Source of the DNA: Methylobacterium adhaesivum
Lineage (GTDB): Bacteria > Pseudomonadota > Alphaproteobacteria > Rhizobiales > Beijerinckiaceae
Assembly (NCBI RefSeq): GCF_022179065.1
Contig: NZ_BPQD01000003.1
Location: 62,001-126,000, forward strand
Direction of reading: 5' to 3'
DNA: 64,000 nucleotides
Made by a program: the position numbers and the translations under genes. The notes beneath the pieces were generated by a model. That model did not search any database. It worked only from the letters and a program-made list of their open reading frames with translations, and had not been told where the DNA came from. This document shows positions 33,776 through 44,527 of the stretch, piece by piece; position 1 is the stretch's first letter; every line of letters begins with the position of its first letter.

Positions 33776-35536
33776 TTAACGAAGCAGGTTCGTCTTGGCG
33801 AGGTCGAGGACCGAATCGCCGCGTCCGCTCATGACGGCGCGCAGGACGTAGAGGCTGAAGCCTTTCACCTGCTGGCCGTCGATCTTCGGCGGCATCGACA
33901 GTTCCTGGCGGGCCACCACCACGTCGAGGAGGGCCGGGCCGTCATGGGCGAGGATTTCGCGGACGGCGCCTTCCAGTTCGGTCGGGTCCTCGACCCGCAC
34001 GGCGTGGATGCCGGCGCCCCGCGCCATGGCGGCGAAATCCGGGTTGTCGAGGGCAACGCCGGTCTCGATGTAGCCGGCGGCCTTCATCTCCATCTCGACG
34101 AAGCCCAGGGTGCCGTTGTTGAAGACCACCACCTTCAGGGGCAGCTTTTCCTGACGCAGGGTGAGGAGGTCGCCCATCAGCATGGCAAAGCCGCCGTCGC
34201 CCGAGAGGGAGACCACCTGGCGTCCCGGCTGCGCCGCCTGCGCTCCGATGCCCTGCGCCATGGCATTGGCCATGGAGCCATGCACCCACGAGCCGAGCAG
34301 CCGCCGCCGGCCGTTCATCTTGAGGTAGCGGGCGGCCCAGATCGTCGGCGTGCCGACATCCGCCGTGAAGATCGCGTCTTCGCTCGCCGCCTCGCTCAGG
34401 AGCTTGGTGAGGTATTGCGGGTGGATCGGGCCCTTGCCGGATTTGAGGCCGAACCAGCCCTTCTTGGGGGTGCCGGTGGCGAGGTCGTCGAGATCCTCGC
34501 GGGCCTTGGCGTAGTGCTTGAGCGCCGCGTCGAGGTGCTTGCGGTCGTCCTTTGCCGTGAGTTTCGGCATCAGGGCCGCGATCGTGTCCCCCACGTCGCC
34601 GACGAGACCGAGATCGAGCTTGCACCGGCGGCCGAGCTGCTCGGGGCGCAGGTCGACCTGGGCGATCTTCGCATCCGTCGGGTAGAACTGGCGGTAGGGA
34701 AAGTCGGTGCCGAGCATCAGTAGGGTGTCGCAGCCCATGATCGCGGCGTAGCCCGACGAGAAGCCGATGAGGCCCGTCATGCCGACATCGTACGGATTGT
34801 CGTACTCGACGAATTCCTTGCCGCCGAGGGCGTGGACGATAGGGCTCTTGAGGGCTTCGGCGAGCTCCAGCAGCGCGGCATGGGCCCCGGCGCAGCCCCG
34901 CCCGCACAGCAGGGTCACGCGGCTCGACCCGTTGAGGAGGTCGGCGAGGGCATCGAGCTCGCGGGTGGCGGGGCGCACCATAGGTTTGCGCGGGATCAAC
35001 CCGGGATTGGGAGCGACGGCCCGCTGCGGCGCATCCTTCAGGGCGACATCGCCCGGAATCACCACCACGGCGACGCCGGACAGGCCGATGGCCGCCCGCA
35101 TGGCATTCTCGAGCACCTGCGGAAGCTGCGACGGGTCCGAGACCATCTCGCAGTAATGGCTGCATTCCCGGAACAGGTTCTCCGGATGCGTCTCCTGGAA
35201 GTACCCCGAGCCGATCTCGGCGGAGGGGATGTGCGCCGCGATGGCCAGCACCGGCGTGCGCGAGCGGTGACAATCGAACAGACCGTTGATGAGGTGAAGA
35301 TTGCCTGGGCCACACGAACCGGCACAGACCGCGAGCTGTCCGGTGAGCTGGCTCTCCGCTCCGGCCGCGAAGGCGGCGACCTCCTCGTGCCGGACATGCA
35401 CCCAGTCGATGACCTCCCGAGCGCGTAGGGACTCGGTCAGGGCGTTCAGGCTGTCGCCGACGAGGCCGTAGATGCGGTGGACCCCCGCCTGCGCAAGGGT
35501 CTCGACGATGAGGTCCGCGACGGTGACGATCTTCAT
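33776..35536 (-). CDS. poxB: Thiamine-dependent pyruvate dehydrogenase (quinone)/pyruvate oxidase
   Basis: A 586-residue ThDP/FAD enzyme converting pyruvate to acetate and CO2, with electrons to quinone in the PoxB family. The N-terminal Pyr domain has [15 protein letters not shown], with the catalytic Glu in [14 protein letters not shown]. The central FAD domain carries LLCGRGCAG. The C-terminal ThDP motif is [18 protein letters not shown]...FNNG. The carboxylate end lacks an obvious long amphipathic lipid-binding tail. Acetolactate synthase-like activity cannot be excluded, but the lut neighbours favour pyruvate metabolism. Confidence 0.85.
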   Translation of the reverse strand: MKIVTVADLIVETLAQAGVHRIYGLVGDSLNALTESLRAREVIDWVHVRHEEVAAFAAGAESQLTGQLAVCAGSCGPGNLHLINGLFDCHRSRTPVLAIAAHIPSAEIGSGYFQETHPENLFRECSHYCEMVSDPSQLPQVLENAMRAAIGLSGVAVVVIPGDVALKDAPQRAVAPNPGLIPRKPMVRPATRELDALADLLNGSSRVTLLCGRGCAGAHAALLELAEALKSPIVHALGGKEFVEYDNPYDVGMTGLIGFSSGYAAIMGCDTLLMLGTDFPYRQFYPTDAKIAQVDLRPEQLGRRCKLDLGLVGDVGDTIAALMPKLTAKDDRKHLDAALKHYAKAREDLDDLATGTPKKGWFGLKSGKGPIHPQYLTKLLSEAASEDAIFTADVGTPTIWAARYLKMNGRRRLLGSWVHGSMANAMAQGIGAQAAQPGRQVVSLSGDGGFAMLMGDLLTLRQEKLPLKVVVFNNGTLGFVEMEMKAAGYIETGVALDNPDFAAMARGAGIHAVRVEDPTELEGAVREILAHDGPALLDVVVARQELSMPPKIDGQQVKGFSLYVLRAVMSGRGDSVLDLAKTNLLR

Positions 35537-35687
35537 GGGGCTCGATCCCTCGGTGGAGAGTTTTCAAACCGTACGGGATCGTCTCGTGTTCCCGGATCGC
35601 CGGGGGCGGTACGATCGTGCGCCGGTCCTTTCGAGGCGGCCACCACGGGGGGCCCGCGACCGGACGCGACCGACCGATCGTGGGGGA

Positions 35688-37058
35688 TCAGCTGTGCAGC
35701 CCGCGATAGGGCTCCTGAGCCCCACACCGTTGCGCGATCGCCTGGGAAACCTCGTCGACGATGTCGCCGATCAGATCCCGGTCGTCGCCTTCCGCCATCA
35801 CCCGGATAACGGTCTCGGTGCCGGATGGCCGCACTACGAGGCGGCCGGACGTGTCCAGGCGGGCCGTCGCCGCCGCGATGACGTCGAGGACCGCTTTGTC
35901 CCGGAGCGGGTCCCCCGATCGATAGGGCACGTTCCTGAGAATCTGCGGCAGCGCCTCGAAGCAGCGGCAGACCTCGCTCACGGGGCGGTCCAGGCGCTTG
36001 ACGACGCTGAGGAGTTGCAGGGCGGCCACGAGTCCGTCGCCCGTTGTGGCGTAGTCCGACATGATGATGTGGCCGGATTGCTCGCCGCCAAGGTTGTAGC
36101 CGTGCGCCCGCATGTGTTCGAGGACGTAGCGGTCGCCCACCGCCGTACGGGCGAGGCCGAGGCCGATCCCAGCGAGATAGCGTTCGAGGCCGAGGTTCGA
36201 CATGATCGTGGCGACGAGGCCAGGCTGCGTCAGGCGCTCGTCCTGCTGCCAGGAGCGAGCCATGACGGCCATGAGCTGGTCGCCGTCGACAACGAGCCCC
36301 CGTTCGTCGACGATGATCACCCGGTCGGCATCGCCGTCGAAGGCGATGCCGATGTCGGCGCGTCGCTCCCGCACCTTGCTGACCAGGCTCTCGGGCGCCG
36401 TCGATCCGACATCGCGGTTGATGTTGAAGCCATCGGGCTCGACCCCGATGGCGATCACCTCGGCCCCGAGTTCCCAGAGGGTTTCGGGGGCGACGCGGTA
36501 GGCGGCACCATTGGCGCAGTCGACCACGACCCGCAGGCCGTCGAGGGTCATTTGGCGCGGCAAGGTGCGCTTGGCGAACTCGACGTAGCGGGCATGCACG
36601 CTCTCGATCCGCTTGGCCCGTCCGAGCTCGCGTGGCCCGGCCAACCGCGTCTGGAGCGGCCCGTCGATCAGAGCTTCGATTTTCCGCTCGACCGTGTCGG
36701 AGAGTTTGAATCCGTCGCGCCCGAACAGCTTGATGCCGTTGTCCTCGTAAGGATTGTGCGAGGCCGAGATCATCACGCCGATATCGGCGCGCATGGAGCG
36801 GGTCAGCATCGCCACGGCGGGCGTCGGCATCGGCCCGAGCTGGAGCACGTCCATGCCGACGGAGGTGAAGCCCGCGATGAGGGCGGTCTCGATCATGTAG
36901 CCCGACAGGCGCGTGTCCTTGCCGATCACGACACGGTTGCGATAGCCGGAACTGCGGAAGTGCAGGCCCGCGGCCTGCCCGACCCGCAGGGCGAGTTCCG
37001 GCGTGATGACGCGATTGGCGAGCCCGCGAATCCCGTCCGTTCCGAAATATTTCAGCAT
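35688..37058 (-). CDS. glmM: Phosphoglucosamine mutase
   Basis: A 456-residue alpha-phosphohexomutase converting glucosamine-6-phosphate to glucosamine-1-phosphate for UDP-GlcNAc. It shows [13 protein letters not shown] at the start, active-site Ser loop [15 protein letters not shown], metal-binding [12 protein letters not shown], sugar-binding GGEQSGHI and phosphate-binding [15 protein letters not shown] 37058 is chosen because GGAG lies eight bases upstream; ATG 37064 and GTG 37067 are in-frame alternatives. It is followed on the same strand after glmS. Confidence 0.95.
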   Translation of the reverse strand: MLKYFGTDGIRGLANRVITPELALRVGQAAGLHFRSSGYRNRVVIGKDTRLSGYMIETALIAGFTSVGMDVLQLGPMPTPAVAMLTRSMRADIGVMISASHNPYEDNGIKLFGRDGFKLSDTVERKIEALIDGPLQTRLAGPRELGRAKRIESVHARYVEFAKRTLPRQMTLDGLRVVVDCANGAAYRVAPETLWELGAEVIAIGVEPDGFNINRDVGSTAPESLVSKVRERRADIGIAFDGDADRVIIVDERGLVVDGDQLMAVMARSWQQDERLTQPGLVATIMSNLGLERYLAGIGLGLARTAVGDRYVLEHMRAHGYNLGGEQSGHIIMSDYATTGDGLVAALQLLSVVKRLDRPVSEVCRCFEALPQILRNVPYRSGDPLRDKAVLDVIAAATARLDTSGRLVVRPSGTETVIRVMAEGDDRDLIGDIVDEVSQAIAQRCGAQEPYRGLHS

Positions 37059-37113
37059 CACCATCACTCCGGCTCGTCGTGCGATTTCGGACTCGGGTCG
37101 CGTTCGGCGTCGA

Positions 37114-38955
37114 TCACTCCACCGTCACGGATTTCGCGAGGTTGCGCGGCTGATCCACGTCTTTCCCCATGAACACCGCCGTGTGGTAGGCGATGAGCTG
37201 GATCGGCACGGCGTAGACGATGGGGGCCACCACCGCGTCGCAATCCGGCATGGTCACGGTGGCCAGGGTCTCGAGGCCCGCCGCCGCGGCGCCCTTGGCG
37301 TCGCCAATGAGGATGATGCGCCCGCCCCGCGCCGCCACCTCCTGCATGTTCGACACGGTCTTCTCGAAGATCGCGTCATGGGGCGCGATGACGATGACCG
37401 GCACGCTCTCGTCGATGAGGGCGATGGGGCCGTGCTTGAGTTCGCCCGCCGCATACCCTTCAGCGTGGATGTAGCTGATTTCCTTGAGCTTCAGGGCACC
37501 TTCGAGCGCCATCGGGTAGCTGGTGCCGCGCCCGAGATAGAGCACGTCGCGGGCCTTCGACACCTCGCGGGCGAGGACCTCGATCTCGCCCTCGCGCTTC
37601 GTCGCCTCCGCCATGAGGCCCGGCACGGTGATGAGGGCGTCGACCAGTTCCCGTTCGCGCTCCGCGCTGAGCGTCCCGCGCGCCCGGCCGGCCACGATGG
37701 CGAGGCACAGGAGCACGGTGAGCTGGCACGAGAACGCCTTCGTGGAGGCCACCCCAATCTCGGGGCCGGCCAGCGTCGGCACGATCGCCGAGGCTTCGCG
37801 GGCGATGGTCGAGGTCGGCACGTTGACCACTGCCAGGGTGTGCTGGCCCTGGGCCTTGGCGTAGCGCAGCGAGGCGAGGGTGTCGGCGGTCTCGCCCGAC
37901 TGCGAGATCACCAGGGTGAGGCCGTCGCGGTCCAGCGGCGGCTCGCGGTAGCGGGCCTCGGAGGCGACATCGATCTCGACGGGCAGGCGCGCCAGGGTCT
38001 CGAACCAGTACTTGGCGACGAGCCCGGCGTAGTAGGCCGTGCCGCAGGCCGCGATGGAGAGCCGGCTCAGGCGCGCGAACTCGAACGGCAAGGCGTCAGG
38101 CAAGGCAATACGGCTGCGCGCGAGATCGACGTAATGGGCGAGCGTGCGGCCCACGACCTCGGGCTGCTCGTGGATCTCCTTGGCCATGAAGTGGCGGTGA
38201 TTGCCCTTCTCGACCTGATAGGCCTGGGCGACGATGCGCTGGCGCGGCCGCTCCACGAGTCCGCCGTCAATGTCGTGGATGACCGCGCCGGCCCGCGACA
38301 GGACGGCCCAGTCGCCCTCTTCCAGGTAGGTGATCTCCTCGGTGAACGGCGCCAGCGCCAGGGCGTCTGAGCCGAGATAGATCTCGCCGATTCCCGCCTC
38401 GACCTCCCCGAACCCGATGGCGAGGGGGGCGCCGTGCCGAGCACCGACGAGAAGATCGTCGTAGCCCGAAAAAATGAATCCAAGGGCGAAGGCGCCGTGC
38501 AGGCGCGGCAGGCATGCGGCCACGGCTTCCTCCGGGCCGAGGCCCTGGTCCATCTCCCGGCTGACGAGCTGGGCCACGACCTCCGTGTCGGTCTCGCTCT
38601 CGAAGCGGATACCGAAGCCCTGCAGCTCGGCCTTCAGCTCGCGAAAGTTCTCGATGATGCCGTTATGGACCACGGCGAGGCGCGCCGTGGCGTGCGGGTG
38701 GGCGTTGGTCTCGTTGGGCCGCCCATGGGTCGCCCAGCGGGTGTGGCCGATGCCGATGGACCCGCCCAGGGGCTCGTCGCGCAGGCTCATCGCCAGGTTG
38801 GCGAGCTTGCCCTCCGCCCTGCGCCGCACCAGGCGTCCCCGTTCGAGGGTGGCGATACCGGCCGAATCGTAGCCACGATATTCGAGGCGCCGGAGGGCCT
38901 CGATCAGATGGTCCGCCACGAAGGCCCGACCGACGATCCCGACGATGCCGCACAT
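37114..38955 (-). CDS. glmS: Glutamine-fructose-6-phosphate aminotransferase
   Basis: Makes glucosamine-6-phosphate from fructose-6-phosphate and glutamine, the first step to UDP-GlcNAc. The 613 residues begin MCGIVGIVG with the N-terminal nucleophile Cys, followed by [17 protein letters not shown] (glutaminase). Two SIS domains follow, with [16 protein letters not shown] and [11 protein letters not shown], and the C-terminus [11 protein letters not shown] is canonical. It is 55 bases upstream of glmM. Both genes lie beside the exopolysaccharide locus, which would use amino sugars. Confidence 0.97.
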   Translation of the reverse strand: MCGIVGIVGRAFVADHLIEALRRLEYRGYDSAGIATLERGRLVRRRAEGKLANLAMSLRDEPLGGSIGIGHTRWATHGRPNETNAHPHATARLAVVHNGIIENFRELKAELQGFGIRFESETDTEVVAQLVSREMDQGLGPEEAVAACLPRLHGAFALGFIFSGYDDLLVGARHGAPLAIGFGEVEAGIGEIYLGSDALALAPFTEEITYLEEGDWAVLSRAGAVIHDIDGGLVERPRQRIVAQAYQVEKGNHRHFMAKEIHEQPEVVGRTLAHYVDLARSRIALPDALPFEFARLSRLSIAACGTAYYAGLVAKYWFETLARLPVEIDVASEARYREPPLDRDGLTLVISQSGETADTLASLRYAKAQGQHTLAVVNVPTSTIAREASAIVPTLAGPEIGVASTKAFSCQLTVLLCLAIVAGRARGTLSAERERELVDALITVPGLMAEATKREGEIEVLAREVSKARDVLYLGRGTSYPMALEGALKLKEISYIHAEGYAAGELKHGPIALIDESVPVIVIAPHDAIFEKTVSNMQEVAARGGRIILIGDAKGAAAAGLETLATVTMPDCDAVVAPIVYAVPIQLIAYHTAVFMGKDVDQPRNLAKSVTVE

Positions 38956-39108
38956 GACAAGACGCCCCGGTTCTGTTGAAGGGCGCCGACGCTCGGTTGG
39001 CGATCGTCGGCGGAGATCGTGGTGTTACGGATTCATGGATGGCGCACGCGTCAGGGACGCGGCCCTGCGATGCTCCGGGGGCCTCGGCCCGTGTCCAGGG
39101 GCTGCCAT

Positions 39109-39146
39109 CGGACGGGCGGGGACCGGTGACGGCGCCCGCCCGTCCG
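39109..39146 (-). terminator. Strong GC hairpin after the giant modular protein gene
   Basis: An exact 12-base inverted repeat, CGGACGGGCGGG (39109-39120) and CCCGCCCGTCCG (39135-39146), with a 14-base loop, beginning seven bases past the stop of the leftward gene. It should be a very stable RNA stem. There is no U tract, so it may stabilise the mRNA end or assist Rho-dependent termination. Confidence 0.5.
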
Positions 39147-39152
39147 GGTATC

Positions 39153-39899
39153 TCACGCGAGGTGACGGCCTTCCGCCATGCCGTACTGCAGGTAGTGCTG
39201 CAGGGGATCCATCTGCGCCGCCGCCACGTCGGGGTTGGCGGCGAGATAGGCATTGTTGTCGAACGCCGTCCCGGAGGAGCGTCCCTGGCGCCAGCCGATC
39301 TCCTCCTGGTGCAGGAGGGGATTGAGGCCCTGCGCCGCGACGTCCGGATTGGCGGCGAGGTAGCCGTTGGTCGAGAAGAGCGCGTTCGGATCGCGCCCTT
39401 CGCGCCAGCCGTAGGTGTTGTAGTGCTCGAAGGCGTAGCCCTCGGCGTCGTGGTTGGCCGGCACGGCGGCCGCCACGTCCGGATTCGCGGCGAGGTAGTA
39501 GGTCGCATCGAAATCGCCGTAGATCTCGTGGCCGTTGGCCGCCGTCACGGCACCCGGGAAGGCGAACCGGCCTTCCGCCTTGCCGTACTCCTCGTAGTGC
39601 AGCAGCGGATTGAGGCCGGCGGCCGCAACGTCGGGGTTCTTGGCCAGATAGGCTTCGGCCGAGAAGTCCGGCCCGGCGCTGCGCCCCTCCTTCCAGCCAT
39701 ACGTCTCGTAGTGCTGGAGTGGGTTGAGACCGGCAGCGGCAACATCGGGATTGGCCTTGAGGTAGGCGTTCGTCGAGAACTCCGTGTTCGGGTTTCGGCC
39801 CTCGCGCCAGCCGTACTGGGCATAGTGCTGATCGGGGTCGAGCCCGGCGCGCCAGACATCGGGGTTCTGAGCGGCGTAATACAGGTCGTCGACGCCGGG
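39153..39899 (-). repeat. Six C-terminal NPDV repeats in the giant protein
   Basis: Six copies of a unit of about 40 residues with the pattern Y-L-x-x-N-P-D-V-A-A followed by H-Y-x-x-Y-G-W-x-E-G-R. The fourth copy has a longer linker. Such units recur at the C-termini of large secreted proteins of related alphaproteobacteria and may serve as the secretion or anchoring region. Confidence 0.7.
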
Positions 39900-42800
39900 C
39901 TGGCCGTCCCGCTCCTGCACGGTGCCGTCGGCGAACGTGATGGTGCCGACGCCCGTGAGGTCCGTCACCGTTCCGTCCGGTGCCCGCATCACACTGTGAC
40001 CGTGGCTGAAGTCGAAGGTCGCCTCCCCTAGCTTGAAGGCGAAGGTCTCGCTTCCGAGGGGAGCCGGCTTGGTGCTGTCGATCCGCAGGGTCGCCTGGGC
40101 ACTGAGACCCGCCGGATCGGCGACGGTGTAGACGAAGGTGTCGCTGCCGCTCGAGGTGGCGGCGTAGCGGTAGTCGCCGTTGGCCGCGACCACGAGGACG
40201 CCGTGCTGGCCCGTCACCTGCACGGAGCCCGAGGTCGGTATGGGGGCGGTGACGCCGTTGTCGAATCGGACAGCGGCCACGTGCAGGGTATCGCCGTTCG
40301 GATCGGTGTCGTTGGACAGGACGTTGCCGGTGGCGGGGGTCTTGTAGGCGATGCCGGAGCCCACATCGCCGTTGGCCACGGGCGCACCATTGGCGGGCTG
40401 GGACGGCGGGACCGAGGGCGGTACGGTCGGTTCCAAGGGCGGCACGGTCGGAATCGAGGGAATCGTGGGGGGCTCGGCCGGAGCGGGAGGCTCCGCGCCG
40501 GGGATCGAGACGACGTCGATTCCCAGGACCGTCAGGGTCTGCGTCTGGCGGACGCTGGCGCCGTGGACGTCAATGACGTCGTAGCTCGCCACGAACACCC
40601 GATGGTCGTTCGCCGTGAGAGAATCGAAGACCGCATCGGCCGGATCGACGATGAGCCTGTGGGTAGCGGCGTCGTAGCGCAAGCCCTCCGGAACCGTCTC
40701 GGAGGCGGCTCCTCCGTCGATGGAAAAGGCGAGATTCCGGATCGCCAGGGTTTCGGTCTCGCCGGCATCCGGATCGCTGGCGCCCGCGAGGAGATCGAAG
40801 CCGGCGACGGGGCCGTCCTCGGTGACCGACGCCACGAGGGCGGCGGTGACCATGGGCGTCTGGTTGCCGGGCTGGGAGGGCGGCTGCGACGGCGGAGCGG
40901 GTGGTGTGACCGGCGGAGTCACCGGCGGCGACGCGACGTCGATCCCCTTGACCGTCAGGGTCTGCGTCTGTTGGGCGACGGCGCCGTGGATGTCGACGAT
41001 GTCGTAGCTCGCCACGAAGGTCCGCTGGGCGCCGGCCGCCAGGGGATCGAAGGTGGCATCGGCCGGATCGACGGTCAGCGTGTGGGTGACGGTGTCGTAG
41101 GCCAGGCCCGTCGGGACCCCTGTCGAGGGCGTGCCGTCGACGGTGAAGGTGACGTTCTTGACCGCGAGGGTGGCGGTCTCCCCGGCATCCGGATCGGTCG
41201 CGCCGGAGAGCAGGTCGAAGCGCGCGACCGGGCCGTCCTCGGTGACGGAGGCCGTGAGTGGCCCAGCCACCACCGGCGCGTGGTTCGTCGTGACCGGCGG
41301 AACGCCGTCGATCCCCTTGACCGTCAGGGTCTGTGTCTGACGGGCAAGGGCACCGTTGACGTCGGCGACGTCGTAGCTTGCCACGAAGGTGCGCTGGGTG
41401 CCGGCCGCCAGGGCGGTGAAGGCCGCATTCGTGGGGTCGACGCTCAGCGTGTGGGTGGCGTCGTCGTAGGCGAGGCCCGCCGGGACCGTCGCCGAGGGCG
41501 TGCCGTCGATGGTGTAGGTGATGTTCTTGACCGCGAGGGTGGCGGTCTCCCCGGCATCCGGATCGGTCGCGCCGGACAGGAGGTCGAAGTGCGCGACCGG
41601 TCCGCCCTCGGTCACGGAAGCCGCGAGCGGCCCAGCGACCATCGGCGCGTCGTTGACGCCCGTCACCGTCAGGGTTTCCGTCTGCGGGATGCTGGCCCCG
41701 TGGATATCGACGATGTCGTAGCTCGCCACGAGAACCCGCTTGGAACCCACAGCGAGCGAATCGAAGACGGCATTGGCCGGATCGATGGTCAGCGTGTGGG
41801 CAGTGGCGTCGAGGGTCAGGCCCGTCGGGATCGTCGTCGAGGACGCGCCGTCGATGGTGTAGGCGAGGTTCTTGACGGCGAGGGTCGCAGACTCGCCCTG
41901 ATCCGGATCGCTTGCACCCGCGAGCAGGTCGAAGGTGGCGACGGGGCCGCCTTCGGTCGCGCCGCCGACGAGGGCGCCGGCGATCATCGGAGCATGGTTC
42001 GTCGTGGTGGTTGGAGCCAGCTTGATGCTGACATCGTGCCGGCCGAGCCCGGTCAGCAGGATGTCGAGCTTGTCGTCGACGAGACTGCTGACCGTCGCGC
42101 CGGCCCCCGTCACGACGACCTGACGTCCGGCGGGCGCCACGAGATCGACCAGGACATGGCCCTCGCCCACCATCGAGAAGTCCAGATTGGTCCCGTCGCC
42201 GACGACGCTGATGAGATCCCCGCGATCGGCCACCTTGGTGATGTGCGTGACGTCGTCCGGCGTCGAACCGAGATTGATCTGGAAAGTCCCGCCGTCCTTG
42301 TCCACGAACACGCTGTTGGCGTCGTAGGCGTAGTAGCCCGTCACGCTCTTGATCGTTCCGGCATTGCCGAGATCGAGGGAGAATTTGCCCGCGCTCGCCG
42401 AGCCCACGACCGCCGTGACGGCATTGGCGGTGGTATCGAACTGGTAGTTGAACGAGGCCGCGTCGAAGGCGCTCATGCGCTCGGCGAGATCGGCCAGGGT
42501 GACGAACTCGGAGCCCGCGTCGTAGGCGGTCTTGATGAAGCTCGTGAACATGCCGGTCGAATACTTGGACGTCGTCCCGTCGATCGGCCATTCCGTCACG
42601 CCGTAATCGTGCCAGGGCCAGACGATCACCGGCATGTCCGAATGGGTGGTGAGGCTCTTGAACTCGTCCTGCCAGATGGAGGCGGCCGTTGTGGCATCCT
42701 TCCCCTGGAAACCGATGAGGGTGAAGTCCGAGGACACGTTGGGGGCGATGTAGACCTTGGAATCCATGGGCGTCAGGTGCCCGATGGCGCCGGGGTAGCC

Positions 42801-44504
42801 GGCGCCGATGAGCGTCGTCCCGCCGGTGACGTAGGTGTAGTACTGCTCGATGGCCTGCGCCGTCGGTAGCAGTTCCGGCGCGCCCGGAACCGCCGCGCCG
42901 GCGACGGTGATGCCGAGCTTGCCCTCGATGGTCGTCTTCGAATCGCGGAATTCCGTCGCGAACTGCGTCGGGTTCGTCGCCAGAAGGGCGTTCGTGTCCT
43001 CCGGGTGCGAGATGGTGTGGGACCCGATCTCGTTGCCCATGTCGAGCATCTGCTTGTAGTACGGCGCGGACACATCCCAGTTCGTCGACTGGCCGTCGGT
43101 GCCGTTGCCGATATCGATGTAGTATGATCCGACGAAGTTGTAGTCCGTCTTCCATTGCTGAAGGATGGGCATCATCTTGTCGTAGATGCCGCCGCTGACG
43201 TCGGCGGTCTCCTGAGCCTGGTCCATGTCGGAGCGGGACGCCACGATGGCGGCGTCGCGGCTGATCTTCAGGCTGAGTTCGGGCCCGGCAGCCGGCTTCT
43301 CGACGTAGTCCAGGGCGTGCTGGAGCATGTTGTTGTCGCCGAGCAGGCTCTCGTTGGCGAAGTGCACATTGCGACCGCCGGTCTGCGTGCCGATCACCGC
43401 ATCGACGGTGGTCGAGTTGACCGTCTGCGTCGCGATGTGGCTCACATCCGTGCCGTCCGCACTGGTGAACCAACTGGTGCTCATCTTCGGGTAGCTCTGG
43501 ATCAGCTCGTTGGCGGTGTAGCCCTCGAGCATCGGATTCGAGAGATCCTTCGCGTTTACCGTGACGGCGGCGTCGCTCGCTCCGCCGGCGATGGTCAGGT
43601 CGAGCAGGGTCTTCATGCGGATATAGGGATCGGCGCCGAGGGTCGCGCCGGTCTCATCGTTAGTCATGAAGTTGCCGGCGGTGATCAGGTTGACGCCGTA
43701 CTTGTAGACCGCCTGGGTGAGGACATCCTGGATCTGTCCGACATCGGCTGATTTGACATTGCCGAACGAGGGAAACACGAGCGTGTCGTAGCTGGCTATC
43801 TTGGTGAGGTCCTTGAGGTCGCTCTCGGACAGAACATCGAACGACAGCCCGGCGGCCACGGCCTGATTCTGGGCCGCCATGAACAACTGCGAATACGCCA
43901 TGAGCCCGGCGGGTGTACCGCCGAAATACTTGGCCGCCGTGGTCTCGGAATAAACGATGCCGATCTTGTGCGCGTCGGTCGGATGGGGGGGCAGGGTCGC
44001 GGGATCGTAGACCGTCAGGGCCGCCGCCGCGAAGAATCCCGGGAGCGCCTGCGCCTGCGGAGATCCCGCAACGCCATGGTTGATATTCACCTTGACGTCG
44101 AGGTTCAGGTCCGTGTCGTCCGGTGTGAGCAGATTTTGGGGAACGGAGAACTCGATGGACTTGCCATCGGACGAATAGGCATACTGTAGCAGAACAGCCG
44201 GACCTGTCGCGCCCGTCGGAGAGATGCTGTAGAGGTACGGTTTCCCGTCCGAATAGAAATTGACGTAATACTCGGCGCCGGTCCCCGCGCCGTCGAAGGA
44301 CTGGAATCCCGTCGAACTTTTCCGATCGGTGTTCAGCCACAGCTTCGTGTCGGGCAGGAGCGCATCGGGCGCCTGGAGCGCGAAGACGTAGGCCCCCGCC
44401 TCCAATGTCCCGTAGACGGCGAAACCTGTCGCGCCCTCGCCCGGCAAATCAATGCGATCGCTCTTGGTCCACTCGGCGAGATTACCGTCGATCGAATGTG
44501 CCAT
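39153..44504 (-). CDS. Giant modular polysaccharide deacetylase-like protein, probable type I secretion substrate
   Basis: A 1783-residue protein with no N-terminal signal peptide. Layout: a CBM9/DOMON-like domain (about 1-170), a Rossmann-like region (about 178-400), a deacetylase-like domain (about 407-690) with Asp426-Met-Asp428 and His496-Thr-Ile-Ser-His500-Pro, four VCBS-like repeats (about 835-1333), a cadherin-like domain (about 1370-1475) and six NPDV repeats (about 1536-1783). No RTX nonapeptides are seen. GGAGG precedes ATG 44504. It diverges from a Pel-type operon that ends with a type I ABC transporter and membrane-fusion protein. I infer export by that system and action on the exopolysaccharide; neither is proven. 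Confidence 0.8.
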   Translation of the reverse strand: MAHSIDGNLAEWTKSDRIDLPGEGATGFAVYGTLEAGAYVFALQAPDALLPDTKLWLNTDRKSSTGFQSFDGAGTGAEYYVNFYSDGKPYLYSISPTGATGPAVLLQYAYSSDGKSIEFSVPQNLLTPDDTDLNLDVKVNINHGVAGSPQAQALPGFFAAAALTVYDPATLPPHPTDAHKIGIVYSETTAAKYFGGTPAGLMAYSQLFMAAQNQAVAAGLSFDVLSESDLKDLTKIASYDTLVFPSFGNVKSADVGQIQDVLTQAVYKYGVNLITAGNFMTNDETGATLGADPYIRMKTLLDLTIAGGASDAAVTVNAKDLSNPMLEGYTANELIQSYPKMSTSWFTSADGTDVSHIATQTVNSTTVDAVIGTQTGGRNVHFANESLLGDNNMLQHALDYVEKPAAGPELSLKISRDAAIVASRSDMDQAQETADVSGGIYDKMMPILQQWKTDYNFVGSYYIDIGNGTDGQSTNWDVSAPYYKQMLDMGNEIGSHTISHPEDTNALLATNPTQFATEFRDSKTTIEGKLGITVAGAAVPGAPELLPTAQAIEQYYTYVTGGTTLIGAGYPGAIGHLTPMDSKVYIAPNVSSDFTLIGFQGKDATTAASIWQDEFKSLTTHSDMPVIVWPWHDYGVTEWPIDGTTSKYSTGMFTSFIKTAYDAGSEFVTLADLAERMSAFDAASFNYQFDTTANAVTAVVGSASAGKFSLDLGNAGTIKSVTGYYAYDANSVFVDKDGGTFQINLGSTPDDVTHITKVADRGDLISVVGDGTNLDFSMVGEGHVLVDLVAPAGRQVVVTGAGATVSSLVDDKLDILLTGLGRHDVSIKLAPTTTTNHAPMIAGALVGGATEGGPVATFDLLAGASDPDQGESATLAVKNLAYTIDGASSTTIPTGLTLDATAHTLTIDPANAVFDSLAVGSKRVLVASYDIVDIHGASIPQTETLTVTGVNDAPMVAGPLAASVTEGGPVAHFDLLSGATDPDAGETATLAVKNITYTIDGTPSATVPAGLAYDDATHTLSVDPTNAAFTALAAGTQRTFVASYDVADVNGALARQTQTLTVKGIDGVPPVTTNHAPVVAGPLTASVTEDGPVARFDLLSGATDPDAGETATLAVKNVTFTVDGTPSTGVPTGLAYDTVTHTLTVDPADATFDPLAAGAQRTFVASYDIVDIHGAVAQQTQTLTVKGIDVASPPVTPPVTPPAPPSQPPSQPGNQTPMVTAALVASVTEDGPVAGFDLLAGASDPDAGETETLAIRNLAFSIDGGAASETVPEGLRYDAATHRLIVDPADAVFDSLTANDHRVFVASYDVIDVHGASVRQTQTLTVLGIDVVSIPGAEPPAPAEPPTIPSIPTVPPLEPTVPPSVPPSQPANGAPVANGDVGSGIAYKTPATGNVLSNDTDPNGDTLHVAAVRFDNGVTAPIPTSGSVQVTGQHGVLVVAANGDYRYAATSSGSDTFVYTVADPAGLSAQATLRIDSTKPAPLGSETFAFKLGEATFDFSHGHSVMRAPDGTVTDLTGVGTITFADGTVQERDGQPGVDDLYYAAQNPDVWRAGLDPDQHYAQYGWREGRNPNTEFSTNAYLKANPDVAAAGLNPLQHYETYGWKEGRSAGPDFSAEAYLAKNPDVAAAGLNPLLHYEEYGKAEGRFAFPGAVTAANGHEIYGDFDATYYLAANPDVAAAVPANHDAEGYAFEHYNTYGWREGRDPNALFSTNGYLAANPDVAAQGLNPLLHQEEIGWRQGRSSGTAFDNNAYLAANPDVAAAQMDPLQHYLQYGMAEGRHLA
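40505..41998 (-). repeat. Four VCBS/cadherin-like tandem repeats in the giant protein
   Basis: Four units of about 105-120 residues, each with a start like N-x-A-P-M/V, then VTEDGPVARFDLL, DPDAGETATLAVKN, and a close with VASYDIVDIHGA and QTQTLTV. Units two and three are nearly identical over long stretches at the DNA level (compare 41150-41225 with 41530-41605), so recent duplication and copy-number change are plausible. Confidence 0.75.
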
Positions 44505-44527
44505 GTCGTCCTCCAGTATACGGTTTC

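Noticed and set aside
40200-42870. Long rightward open frame (888 codons) opposite the giant gene
   Set aside because: It is the antisense shadow of repetitive high-GC coding DNA; the leftward frame has coherent domains and a ribosome-binding site.
39153-44504. RTX toxin identity for the giant protein
   Set aside because: No glycine/aspartate nonapeptide repeats and no toxin domain; the enzymatic part resembles a polysaccharide deacetylase.
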